A DNA stretch of 64,000 nt, taken from assembly GCA_008711295.1 (NCBI GenBank), contig VUYV01000036.1, positions 5,426,829-5,490,828 of the forward strand, given 5' to 3'. Positions 49,015 to 59,500 of the stretch are shown one piece after another. The notes under the pieces were generated by a model. It was not told where the DNA came from. It saw only the letters and a list, made by a program, of their open reading frames with translations, and did no database searches. This stretch comes from Anarhynchus alexandrinus (Eukaryota; Chordata; Aves; Charadriiformes; Charadriidae). The first letter of the stretch is position 1. Every line of letters begins with the position of its first letter. A program made the position numbers and the translations under genes.

Positions 49015-49724
49015 ATTTTGGAAGAATGAAGAATACTTTAATTATTCACTTTCACTGTAAAAAAGATATCTTTCTTAGTCAACAATTTAATGAATGCTAA
49101 AACCAGTCATCTAGCTACAGGTCACAAAACTTGTGTAGAAAGGCAAACTGGGAGTTTGATAAAAGTTGTAACTGTATCAATATTTACCCCATTAGAGACT
49201 AAAATCAATATCTAAGTCACAGCATAGGTCACAAGTAGTCAAAACGCAGTCATTAAAGAAAGATAAATATGTTCTGTTGTCTTTGGTCCATGTGATAAAG
49301 TCAAATGCAGACACAAGCTGACAAGTATTTCCTGATACAGCAGCTGGTATGGCAACAGCTACTTAATTACCTGAAATACATACTTGCATTCAGACAGGTT
49401 TCCTCAAGTAATCTCACTTGCTCAATATTTTTGCCTATTCCACAGAAGAGGTCTCAAGCAGTGTGTGATCTTCAGCCCCAGCCCGTTAAATTCTGAATAT
49501 TAGCTCAGTTCCATCCTTGCAGAACTGAAATAGTTTGAAGGTGACACAGCTGCAGGAGCTGGTAGGTTTTGGTCTTGTTAGAAGGATTGTAACCACGCTA
49601 GGATGCTAATAGGATGGATGGACAACCAGGTGGGTAAACAAATGGTTGAATGGTTGGGCTTAAAGGGGTTGTGGGTTTAGAGGCAGATACTAATTACACT
49701 TGTCAAAGGTGCAAGGTGGTGCCT
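49015..49724. other. Intergenic sequence, nothing recognised
   Basis: AT-rich sequence between the solo LTR and an old CR1. No feature supported. Confidence 0.4.
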
Positions 49725-50150
49725 TCTCACCAGGTTTGCAGATGACACCAAACTCGGGCAACCAGTTGGTATGTCCAAGCAGGACTGCCATACAGAGAGA
49801 CAGGAGAGAGAGGCAAACAGCAGTGTGCAGCAGAGATGTCCAACAGTATCTTGGGCTGTATTAGCAGCACAGCCAGCAGACTGAGGGAAAGGTTCTCTGT
49901 TAGATCACATTTAGGGTACTATGTCCAGTTTTGGGCTCGTCAGCACTGATAAACTGGACCAAGTGTAGGATATGTCTGCCAAGACAGTTGGGGTATGGAG
50001 CGCTTGTGTTGCGGGTGGGGTGAGTGAGGGAACTGGGCCTGTTCACCGTGGATAAGAGTTGGCTTGGGGGTGGGAAACATCCAACAGCCATTCCAGGTCA
50101 TTTCAACCTGGGTCTCCCTATGATCTTATGATTAGCCTATGATCCTACGA
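49725..50150 (+). mobile_element. Old CR1 LINE remnant with internal deletions
   Basis: The phrase CAGGTTTGCAGATGACACCA encodes the FADDT-region of CR1 reverse transcriptase (here FADDTK-like, CR1's catalytic core). Then come ATCTTGGGCTG, ACTATGTCCAGTTTTGGGCT, CAGCCATTCCAGGTCATTTC and the degraded terminal repeats CTATGATCTTATGATTAGCC. Several internal parts are missing, and no open frame survives. Confidence 0.75.
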
Positions 50151-52689
50151 CTGGGTAGTCAGAGTCAGATTTGCTCCTTTATCCTTATTGTTCAGAAGGG
50201 ATCAGAGGGAAAGATAGATAGCAAGCTTCCCAGATTTTCTTATNTTTTAATCTAAATTATTCCAAATCAGTTAGAGAACATATCCTGAGAAAAAAAAGTC
50301 CCTAGGGACTAGCTTTAGGAAACTATACCCTTCTATAAAGTCTTCTGCTTATGTCTTTGCTTGCTGATACAATAGCTGTGGCACATAGCTGGCCAAGAGT
50401 GGAAGTAAATGCTGTGAACTTGAACTTTCAAAACCGTAAAAACATAAAAAATAGCCTGAGAGTCCAGGATTAGCTGGTACTTACTCAACACAAAATATGC
50501 TATTGATTTGGTACTGCAGTGAGCTCTTTGGTGTCTTCAGATCATTGACGTTTCCAAAGCTCTCCAGCACTTTGTGAGTTTAGGTGGACTTAAAATGGAA
50601 CAAGAGGTCTTCATACCTGGTTCTCTAACAGAGGTTACAACCTTCTATCCAGATGCAAAAACTGGACCCTGTCTTTGGATCTCATTCTGTGATGAAGAAA
50701 GGACATTTTCTTTCTAGCTTTTGGAGATCTGTTATGCTGAGTTCTTAAGATCTGGAGTTCTGATGTATGCTATTAAGGCTGTCATCCTCAAATAGGTTAC
50801 TTTATTAAAATAGGGGACCTCTTGCTAGGAAAACATTAATTGCTGGGAAGAGGGTGATCTTGCTTTCCCCTACCAAAATGAATCAATTTCTTTATTGCTG
50901 TCCCAGTTTTAGAAGAACATAAGGTCTTAAGTGGCAATGGTAAATTAAAAAAAAAAAAAGCAACTTACTTCAAATCTTTTTTTAATTCAATACACATATC
51001 TTTGTAATGAGATTTTTAGAAAATTAAATTTCCATATAAATTTGGAAGTCAAAGTTAAATATTCTCTTTTCATGTTGAATATATATAAATTTTATAATAC
51101 CAGTTTGTCAGTTGGCCAATTCCTCCTAAAAGATAGTCATCAGATTATAACCAAAGGATGGAGGATGGTACTGAGGCAGATGATTCTAACCCTTTATTTT
51201 TTTGGAAATTACGTGTGATGGAATTATACAGAGTTATTTCAGACTAAGAATTAATTGTGGGTGTTTCTTGGCTTTGCAGGCCTAACAGAAAAATGCTAAA
51301 AAAAATCTTTTAGAATGCTATTAAATGTTTATAATTTTCTCTCATTTTCTTAGTTATGAGATAATGAAAATCTTTTTTTAATGTAGTTTTCTATATAGTA
51401 CCTGAATGCCACAATTTACAATGCAGTTAGGGTTAGGCTATAAAACAGAACTCTTTTCCCTCCTTTTTCATGTTATGATTGATTGTTTTTTATGGTGTAA
51501 CAGGTTATTTTTTCTGCTTCTGAATAATGCCCCTTGGGACTTGATCAGGGGTTTTTTGGTGGCATTTCAAGCCTTAATTGATTTGTTAAGGGAGTGGTTG
51601 AGAGACCATTCTAATGTTTCTGTGGCAAAAACAGTGCATATATTTGTTCCCAGAGAACATGGCCTGAGTCTACCCACTGACTGCTACTGACTTTATCTGC
51701 TCTGAGGGTGGGAGTGTATTTCCTTATTTGCATAATTATCTGCTGGTCAGAAGCCAGAATGAGGAAGCTGGAAAGCTTCCCTGTCCTACTCATCTTAGAA
51801 AGATTTGAACCACGACCTTCTAACTTTCAGGAAAAGGCTGGAAGGGATCAGACAGTATCCCAGGTAAACACACTTGTCATCTTCTCAGTCTGACCTTTGT
51901 CACCAGAAATATGAACACCAGAAGGCCAGAAGAACACAAAAAAGAAGTAGCTTGACTGTTGTGCAATAGTTAGGAGAATCTCTTCCAGTGAGAAAGTAAG
52001 ACTGTATAGCCAGGTCAGTATGGCAAGCATTTGTATTCTACATCAGACATTTGCAGTTGAAATCCAGTACCAGCTCAAAGCATAATACTGTAATTTTCCT
52101 GGCTCCATGACTCCTGCATGCCCAGCTGACCCATGTATGATCTTCCAAAATGTGCTTTTTCACAGTCTACTGATACTTGGCAGATTAGATTGTCCCGGGT
52201 TGTGCATCCTTTACCTCTCATGAAGATGAGAACCTGGATAATCCACATCCAGATTTTAGAGGTCTAACAATAAAATTATAGAAAAGATGAAACCTCTACT
52301 TGAACAGATGTAAGTATTCAGAAGGTGAATGTGCAAGGTGGACTCTGAGTAAGGAGTGGCGATGTGTGATAGTGAGGATACCTATGACATTCATATCAAG
52401 TTGGCAAACCTGACATAAGACCCATAACCACATTCCTCTCTGGAGTGATAGCTGGAGGCTGGATATCCCAGAGCGTCTTGGAAAATCTTCCCCTGGAGCT
52501 GGATTCACCTGTCCAAACACAAGTGTCTACTATCATTTTAGGTGTGGGGTGGGGTATTGCTTAGACCAGAAGAGTGTAGGTCTCCCTTAAGTTGCCTTTC
52601 ACATCTGCAATCCCCATGCAAATGTTTCAAAAGCTACAGGGCATCTCATATTAACTGCATCCTTCCTCTAGTAATGGGTAAGCTGCATT
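50151..52689. other. Intergenic sequence, no gene seen
   Basis: AT-rich DNA with no supported feature. One ambiguous base (N) lies at 50244. Confidence 0.45.
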
Positions 52690-53480
52690 GGTCTTTAGGC
52701 TCTATTGACTGTATTGACCTGTTCTCCACTGATTATAATGGGAGCTTAGACATTAGCTCACATGTTGGTGACTAAACCTAGCTAAATCTGGTGCTTAATT
52801 TAGAAGAATTTTATTGCCCTCAGGGGGGCTTTTAAATTCTCTGTGCAATCAATGGAAAGATGTTAGTGCTTAGAGAACTGGCTGGGTCTAAGCAGGGCTT
52901 CAGAGGTGCCTACCTTTAGGTTGCAGAAAGAACCTAGACAGCTGTGATAGGCAGAGGTAGATTGCCCTGCAGAGTTCTGTGCTTGAAATATTGGCAAGAC
53001 AGTGTTTTAGTTAGAATTCTAAATTAAATAGAATGGATTCTACCTATCTGTTTTTTGAAACTGCAGCTAATTCTTGCTTGATTTAAGAACCTAATTACTA
53101 AAAACAGAGCTCTGAAAATCTTTTCTTAACACAGTTCTTGAGAAGAGCAGGAAATAAAGTGGTTAGGTCCAAGGAGACACCGAATAAGAAATTGAACATA
53201 CATACTAATCAATTCCAGTTTCTTTTTTTATAATATGAGGTCCTTCAGGCATCACCTTTTGCAATTTCCTGAGTCAACAGCCTAGGGACATAATGCAATA
53301 AATCATTGAATTGATGATAGGAAAAACCATGAGCTTGTTGCTGTTCTTAAAATTGGATTCTGAGAACCAGATTTTTAAAAGTATTTCAACTCCTAAGGGT
53401 TTGATCCACAAAAGGACACAGATTTTTTGATGGTCAGCATTGCATCATGTAAGGGTTAGATGCCTATTTCGTAAGGTTGA
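52690..53480. repeat. Cluster of degraded ancient amniote repeat sequence
   Basis: Several phrases recall one old amniote repeat whose consensus contains 'ttaggcacctaa' and 'cccattgacttcaatgg': TCCACTGATTATAATGGGAG (about 52726), GGAGCTTAGACATTAGCTC, GATTTAAGAACCTAATTAC (about 53079) and CAGATTTTTAAAAGTATTTC followed by AACTCCTAAGGG (about 53368-53399). Boundaries cannot be set and more than one insertion may be involved. Confidence 0.35.
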
Positions 53481-55600
53481 CTGCATATGTTGAACAAGGC
53501 ACATTATCTGCTTATACAATGCATGCAAAAAAGTAGACATCTCCAGCTGGGCTTCCCAATAGCTTCCTAAGCTAATCAACATGAAGACACTGAGCTGCTT
53601 CTTAAATCCCACCTCTCTTGAGGTACGGGTGTTTAACTCTTAGTCACAGGGATGAACAGTCATGACCAGCAGCTTCCAACCCCTTCCCTGGCTCAGGTGC
53701 CCATTCTGAATTTTAAAGTAGAGTGACCAAGTGAGTGGATGTCACTTTTTCAACACACAGCTAGAGGAAGGGGGGTTTACAAAAACTGAAAAAAGCTCAG
53801 AATTCAGCACACATTCAGGATGTGGGAAACAATTACTGTTCTATCTGAAAGGATTCACATAGTCCTTGCCCACTTTCTGGGTATAAAACCCATCCAATGG
53901 GCTGTAGATAACTCTCTACCAGTCTTGCTGCAGCACTGCTACTGACGAAAGAAAGTCTACATTCACAGCACCAGAGAGAAGGAGCATCAGAAAAGAAATT
54001 ACTGAAGTCCACTCATCAAGACAATTACTTAAGAGAAGCTGCCTGATGCCCATTTCTTGCTCAGAGAGATGTATTTTCCATAAAAAAAAAAAAGATAAAA
54101 ATGTTAAAATTCAGGTATTTTTTAATTTGTGGTTTTGTTTTTTTTTTTTTTCCCCTACTGAATGAAAAGACATTTTAGAAGCTTCCTGGTTGAGTTTTGC
54201 CTTTTTTCTGCAGGGATCAAACAGAATGCTCTAATGAGTTCAGGATTTACTGAGAGTTATTTAAGAACTTTACCAGACCTGGAAAAGCTGTTAAGGAGAC
54301 AAGGATGGTAGAAACCAGGGAAGGGCTTCCACCTGAGGACTAACTGGGCGTGGGTTTGTAATCCTGACAAAGAGGTAACTGTGGGGCCTATTGCAGAAGC
54401 CTTTGTAGTCAAGAGAGGAAGGTGAATTGGTAAAAGTTATTAACTGTTCCTCATAAGAAATAATGAGATATAAAATGAAACTAGTTCAGAATACGCAAGA
54501 GGAGTGTAGTTAATGAGTAACTCATTTCCACAGGATGGTCCAAACCAGCCTATGTAAGAGACAATTTTGTCAAAACCAGATAAATGGCTCTTTCTTTACC
54601 TTACAATGGTAATTAATGGACAGAACATTTCAGGGGGAGTGCTAGGTTTAGTAGTCATGCCTATTTTACCAGCAATTGAATTTCTCTTAGTGAGGCCTCT
54701 TTGGCTTTCCTTGCAAAGAAAGATGTTTCTGGAAGAGTAAGTAGAAAAGATTACAGCATTGCTCTGGTTGAGACCTGTCTCAAAATGAATCACAGCTCCC
54801 CAAACATATTCAACTCAGTACCTCTGTTTACTTCCCTCAGCGCATGAGAATGGGCTTGATTGCACGAGAGAGCCCTATAACACTTTTCAAGAGAGGGAAA
54901 TAATGTTTTCTCATAGAAACTGCTTCTTGTGGCTTATCCAGAGATACAGCACAGCCTCGAGCTAACGCCTGAGGAACTGAAAGTCTACTACCAATACACA
55001 ATGTCTCCATCTGCTGATTGCTAACAGAGATTTCCATATCCTTTTGCATAACCCAATGGAAAGCACACTGCTGGTGCTGTGACAGATGGGTGCCTGCTTC
55101 CAAGCGGGAAGCAGACCTTTTGTTAAATCTGGTCTCTAAGTACAGCATTGCCTAGCAACTATGGGAAACAGAGACAAGGCAAAGCGTCAGAGAACATTTC
55201 ACCTGGTGCTGCACGGGCCTTGGCGTTTTTTGTTTGGTCGGGGTCTTGTTAGTTTTTAAAAGAAACTACCCTAGCTTAATCCCATGTAAAACAATATTAG
55301 GTGATTTATGTCTTATCATCATAGAAGCAAATGATGTTCTGACAGGAGGAGTGTCGGGATAACATTTCCCAAAGAGCACTGTTTCACTGATTATGAAGAA
55401 ATTCAGACCCGGTAGTGAATTAAATGGAAAAGACCCTTATCTGTTAATGTCTTTTGTTACAGCTTTGTCCTAAATCTTCATCATAAGGAGTTATTATCAT
55501 TCCACATACACCAACATTAAGCCCATGGCACTCCAAAGGTGCATCAGCATGGCAGCACTGCTATTCTTCCTCTCATCCTTTGTAGCAGCACTTAGTCTCT
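53481..55600. other. Intergenic sequence, no gene seen
   Basis: No exon recognised. A minus-strand open frame of 103 codons (54837-55148) shows no known motif. A- and T-runs lie at 54080-54092 and 54139-54151. Confidence 0.4.
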
Positions 55601-55690
55601 CTTTCCTTCTTCTTCTCCTTCTTCTTCTCCTTCTCCTTCTTCTTCTTCTTCTTCTTCTTCTTCTTCTTCTTCTACTACTTCTTCTTCTTT
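55601..55690 (+). repeat. CTT trinucleotide microsatellite
   Basis: A nearly pure CTT/CTC array: roughly 30 trinucleotide units with CTC interruptions on the left and a CTACTA interruption near the right end. It ends in TTCTTTCCAG, which resembles a splice acceptor on the plus strand. On the minus strand the array translates as a glutamate run within a chance frame (55592-55819). There is no evidence of an exon after it. Confidence 0.9.
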
Positions 55691-55968
55691 CCAGGTGACA
55701 TTGCTCAGTATGAGCTGAAGTTCAATAATGACTAATTCAGAGTTTACCTCCCCAGAAAATTCTGGGTTAAATAACATGACATTGGCAAGAGTCCGTGTAG
55801 CAGATAACTTGGTTAGCACTTTTATGCCAGCAACACCAAACTCCTTTACACAGCCTTAGATGTGAAATCATGGGTATCTTGAGCTGCTGTCTGAGTGATC
55901 GATGGCTGCTCAGCTAGATTTCCGGTACGCACTGCTTCCCTATACTGAAAAGTCCAGGCCATGTTTTA
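55691..55968. other. Short intergenic spacer
   Basis: No feature seen between the microsatellite and the next CR1. Confidence 0.4.
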
Positions 55969-56141
55969 TCATAGAATCATAGAATCATAGAATGGTTTAG
56001 GTTGGAAAGGACCTTGAAGATCATCGAGTTCCAACCCCCCTGCTATAGGCAGGGACACCTCCCACTAGACCAGGTTGCCCAAGGCCACATCCAGCCTGGG
56101 CTTGAACACCTCCAGGGATGGGGCCTCAACAGCCTCTCTGG
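55969..56141 (-). mobile_element. CR1 LINE 3' end, minus strand
   Basis: Nearly the same as the left part of the CR1 at 10368: three ATCATAGA-type terminal repeats, then TGGTTTAGGTTGGAAAGGAC, TTCCAACCCCCCTGCTATAG and GGTTGCCCAAGGCCACATCC. It stops abruptly at AGCCTCTCTGG, the 5' truncation point. It differs from the 10.4-kb copy at only a handful of positions, so the subfamily is relatively young. Confidence 0.93.
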
Positions 56142-57332
56142 TTTTGTTTAGCATTGACTTGCCAGAAAAAATTCTTCCTCTGTATATGTACGTAAGAGGA
56201 AGACAGAGATAGAGGAACTGCATATGGTTTTATACAATTACTAATGTGTACTGAAACTGCTGAGAAAACGAGGCCTTTCCTAAAAATGCATTTGTTTTTT
56301 CTGTATACGTCTAGGGAATATATATTTTAAGGGTCATGGTAAACTCTAGGCTGAGCTCAACTGCCTCAAGAGACTCTAGTGCCAGCTGCAGCAACACTGG
56401 TTAGCTGAGACCTCAAACACATGAACAACTGCAGCTGGAATCCAGGTGAGGTAGCACAGGGCACATCAGGTGGCCCCAGCCCACCCTGGCAGGCAAATAC
56501 AGAGCCCCTGTCATCTCTGCGCCTTGTATAATGTAAGGAGTTCTGACTCAGTTTCTATTTGCATATAATATAATGCCAAACATCTCATCAGTGCTCTACC
56601 AACATTTAAGCCCACACATACAAGTTTCTACACTCCTGCTGGGTTCAGTCTGACCTGCACCATTTCAGAGACGTTGAGCAGCAAACTGTAAGTATGTGCA
56701 GCGTCTTGCTTGCGGAAAACAAACACTGCCTTAATATGAAGCAGTCAAATCAGCAGGCAAATAGACTCGGTTTCAGCATGTTCTTAATATTTCTAAATAT
56801 GAAATATATAGTAAAATAAAACAGTCTAGCACATTCTGGGCAGGGCAGCACGAGCTCTAAATAAAGAGGCACTGAACACTGCTGCTCATACATTGGTGAC
56901 TGCTGTGTGGTACATAAACACCCAGGCTAATGCTAAACCTGAATCTGCTGGGTTATTAATAACAGCACAACTAGGTCAGCAGTGTATTGAGTGTAGACCG
57001 ATTTGTCATGTTTCCTGGATAAGTTTGCAGCTAGCCCTAAGCTTTCTGCAGTTGTAAGTAGACCAGTATTGAACAGGAGTGTTTTAGGTGATGTAAAGCT
57101 TATGCAAATAATCTCTGCACTATAGTTATTGAAATACAAAGGTGCTCTAGATTTCTCTTATGTTTAGAACAATCAAGGAGGATGCTAAGGCTTATATCTG
57201 GATTCAGAGGCCTAAGTATCCTGATGTGGTCTCAAAAATTAGAAATTCTGTAAAACGTGCTCTGCTTGAGAGACGCCTACCATACTGGATGAAATCCTTA
57301 AAAAATGTGCAGTTTCTGTTGTATCTTTAGAT
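56142..57332. other. Intergenic sequence, nothing recognised
   Basis: No exon, RNA gene or definite transposon could be supported. Confidence 0.4.
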
Positions 57333-57396
57333 GACTAGATTGTCTCCAGAGGTCACTTCCAACCCTGACCATTCTGTGACTCTGACCAGTCTGTGA
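57333..57396 (+). mobile_element. Short CR1 LINE tail
   Basis: GACTAGATTGTCTCCAGAGG, then TCACTTCCAACCCTGACC and ATTCTGTGACTCTGACC, matches the last 60 bases of an older CR1 subfamily. Only the extreme 3' end is present. Confidence 0.75.
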
Positions 57397-58674
57397 TGTA
57401 CCTAAAGGGAAAGTAACCCCCTTTTAGAACAGAACTTGATACAAAGCAAGAGAGGGAGGTTTCTGGTACACTGCCTGATCTCAGTGCTGTGATGTCAGTA
57501 GGCTGCACAGCCAGCCTTGCCAGCTGCCTCCTTCTGCATCAGCCTCTTGATAAGACTGACTGATGTATCGCAATATTGGGTACTACATCACCTAACTTCT
57601 AGGCACCTAAAGCAGTCAATGGACTTGATAGCAGGTTGGTAGCTAGTTATTTTGTATTTGTGTTGAAGCATTAGATTAGAGAAGTCTGCACTCTGCACGA
57701 GATGCTCACTCCAAGTAGGCAAAGTCAGGCTCCTTTTCATGACTTAAGTACCTTATTATGGCCTGGAAAAAGGATTTACAAACTGAAACACTTTCCTGAG
57801 GGTTGGTCCTAAGGTTGGTCCTAAGTACTTTTCTTTCAGCAGATGAATGACAATCTCCTCCTACCTATGCTCTGGGATAAGTTCTCGCTGATAAGCCTCT
57901 ATTCTAGTCTTTTTTTTCTTCCTAAGCAGATTGGTGGTCATGTTTTCGTCCTCTCTTACAGCTCTTCAGCTATTAGGATGCAGCATATTCAATTCCATAC
58001 AACAGGAACTAAAACAGTTTTGGAAACTCTTTTTCTAGAATTAATGGCATCTGAAGACTTGAGATATCCTCCTCTTCTCCCCGCCCCACACCCCATCTAT
58101 GCTCTAGATAAGGAGAGATTTTGAAGATTTGCTTTTTCTTCTAAGCATGGAAAGGGGGATATAGTCTTTCTATTCCTAATTGTTTAACTATATTTTCAAC
58201 ATAAATCATGCTCTGCTCTTGTTTTATAATATGACACACACTCCATTTTCTTTTTGTCTAAAATACTTCAGAATTTTTTTATCTTTAAACTCTTTCTTGT
58301 TGTTATACAGCATCAAGACCATGCACAAGATGTAATGATTCTGAATCAACATTTTCTTTGGGTGCTGTGCATTGAAACTTAACTTATTTTCCATTATTTG
58401 TCTTTCTGTAACAAGACAAAAATTCTTATAGAACAGAACAATTGTAGTAGTATTCTGACAAGTCCGATTTATATGGTACATTGCCACAAAAGAATACCTA
58501 TGAAAAAGCAGAATGGCTATACGAACCTACTAATACGCTTTAGAAACTCTTTGCAGGAGCTAAAACAACATACTATTAAAACTCCAAATACATATTCAGC
58601 ATGTGTGTTTTTAAAGAAAACTTTATAAATATGCAAATTGAAGATAAACAAATACAGAATAAAATGCACTAAGA
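57397..58674. other. Sequence just beyond the ADGRB3 transcript end
   Basis: Increasingly AT-rich DNA downstream of the gene. A short tandem duplication (GGTTGGTCCTAA twice) is at about 57801-57825. No other gene is seen. A longer ADGRB3 3' UTR reaching into this stretch cannot be excluded. Confidence 0.4.
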
Positions 58675-59311
58675 AACTGATATGTAGACAAAGGTTTATT
58701 TACACCATACAACATTTTAAATATTTTATACACAGCTGCAGCAGAGAAAGCTACTCTGAGCTTTCCAGAGAAAACTGCAATAATAAAGATGTGAAATATA
58801 TTATTCATATAAAAGTGAGATTATTACTTTATTGCATTTAAAGCAATGAAGAATGTAGCTCAACAGACATTCATTTAATGACAAAAACTTTGCTTTTATA
58901 TTATAAAGTAAAAAGTGTAGTAATGGCCAAACAGACTGTTATAAACTTTAAAAACTGCATAAATATGTACATTGTGCTTCATGGTGAAGTTTTTTGAAAA
59001 CTAAACCAAATGAAGCCGTTACAACATGAATCGTTGCTTGAGGTTTATCTATAAAGATTACCTTACAAATCCATTCCACGGGTACTTACAACACACGATG
59101 GTAAGAATTGTACACCTGGTTCTCCACTAGCCGCACTAGTGGGAAAATACTGTACGAAAAAAAACCACTGACATTTGGCACAGGAAGAGCCTGACATAAA
59201 GTAGTCTCAATGTTCAGACAGGAGCGTCAGGATTCCCAAAGTCTCTTTATTGTCAGTGCAATGAATTATTTTTCTTTTGTTTTTGTTTTGTTCAGTTTGT
59301 TTTCATTTTTG
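58675..59311 (-). other. ADGRB3: ADGRB3 3' UTR (inferred extent)
   Basis: Directly downstream of the ADGRB3 stop codon on the minus strand is AT-rich sequence without open frames. The left limit is inferred from the AATAAA at 58695-58700. Earlier AATAAA hexamers at 59246-59251 and 58828-58833 could give shorter messages. A Pumilio-type motif, TGTACATA on the minus strand, lies at 58964-58971. The UTR length is therefore an inference of about 0.64 kb. Confidence 0.6.
58695..58704 (-). promoter_or_regulatory. ADGRB3: Polyadenylation signal overlapping a Pumilio-type element
   Basis: On the minus strand the ten bases read TGTAAATAAA. They contain TGTAAATA (58697-58704), which fits the PUF-protein consensus UGUANAUA, and AATAAA (58695-58700), the canonical cleavage/polyadenylation hexamer. 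Cleavage would be expected 10-30 bases farther left, around 58,670-58,685. Confidence 0.55.
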
Positions 59312-59500
59312 TTAAACTTCTGTTTGAAAGTCACCTTCTTGCACATCTAAAGGCAAGTTCAGACACTTCTCCCATTCTGCTGGTCTGAGTTCTAAAGCAT
59401 CTTTTGCCTCTGTGTCTAATACGTTTATCGTTGTATAGTGTTGGTAGTCGCCTGTGGTTTTGTAACTGTCCCATGGAGCCTTGTTCGGTGCCGAGTTCTC
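59312..59500 (-). CDS. ADGRB3: ADGRB3 (BAI3) terminal coding exon
   Basis: This is the C-terminal exon of adhesion G-protein-coupled receptor B3, a large (about 1,500-residue) synaptic plasma-membrane receptor. The exon encodes 62 residues and a TAA stop (59312-59314). It starts at 59500 after a TTCAG acceptor and opens [19 protein letters not shown]. It then carries the conserved tail block [20 protein letters not shown] and ends in [14 protein letters not shown]. The last four residues, QTEV, are the class I PDZ ligand known in the BAI family, which binds scaffolds such as MAGI proteins. The reading phase is 0 and joins cleanly to the exon at 61485-61589. The first 20 or so residues vary most in this family and the last 38 are strongly conserved. 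I identified it from memory of the BAI tail; ADGRB3 fits better than ADGRB1 or ADGRB2, but a search should confirm the paralogue. Confidence 0.93.
   Translation of the reverse strand, partial: ENSAPNKAPWDSYKTTGDYQHYTTINVLDTEAKDALELRPAEWEKCLNLPLDVQEGDFQTEV

Noticed and set aside
48710..49029. Plus-strand frames of 83 and 103 codons with hydrophobic stretches
   Set aside because: They lie inside a solo LTR. The apparent membrane segments come from ATT and TTT repeats.
54837..55148. Minus-strand frame of 103 codons
   Set aside because: No recognisable motif, splice signal or neighbouring exon.
55592..55819. Minus-strand frame with a long glutamate run
   Set aside because: The run is the CTT microsatellite read in reverse; nothing else supports an exon.
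1..58000. Exons of LMBRD1, the gene expected beyond ADGRB3 in other vertebrates
   Set aside because: I looked for its characteristic membrane and acidic C-terminal segments on the plus strand and saw none. It probably lies outside the window.
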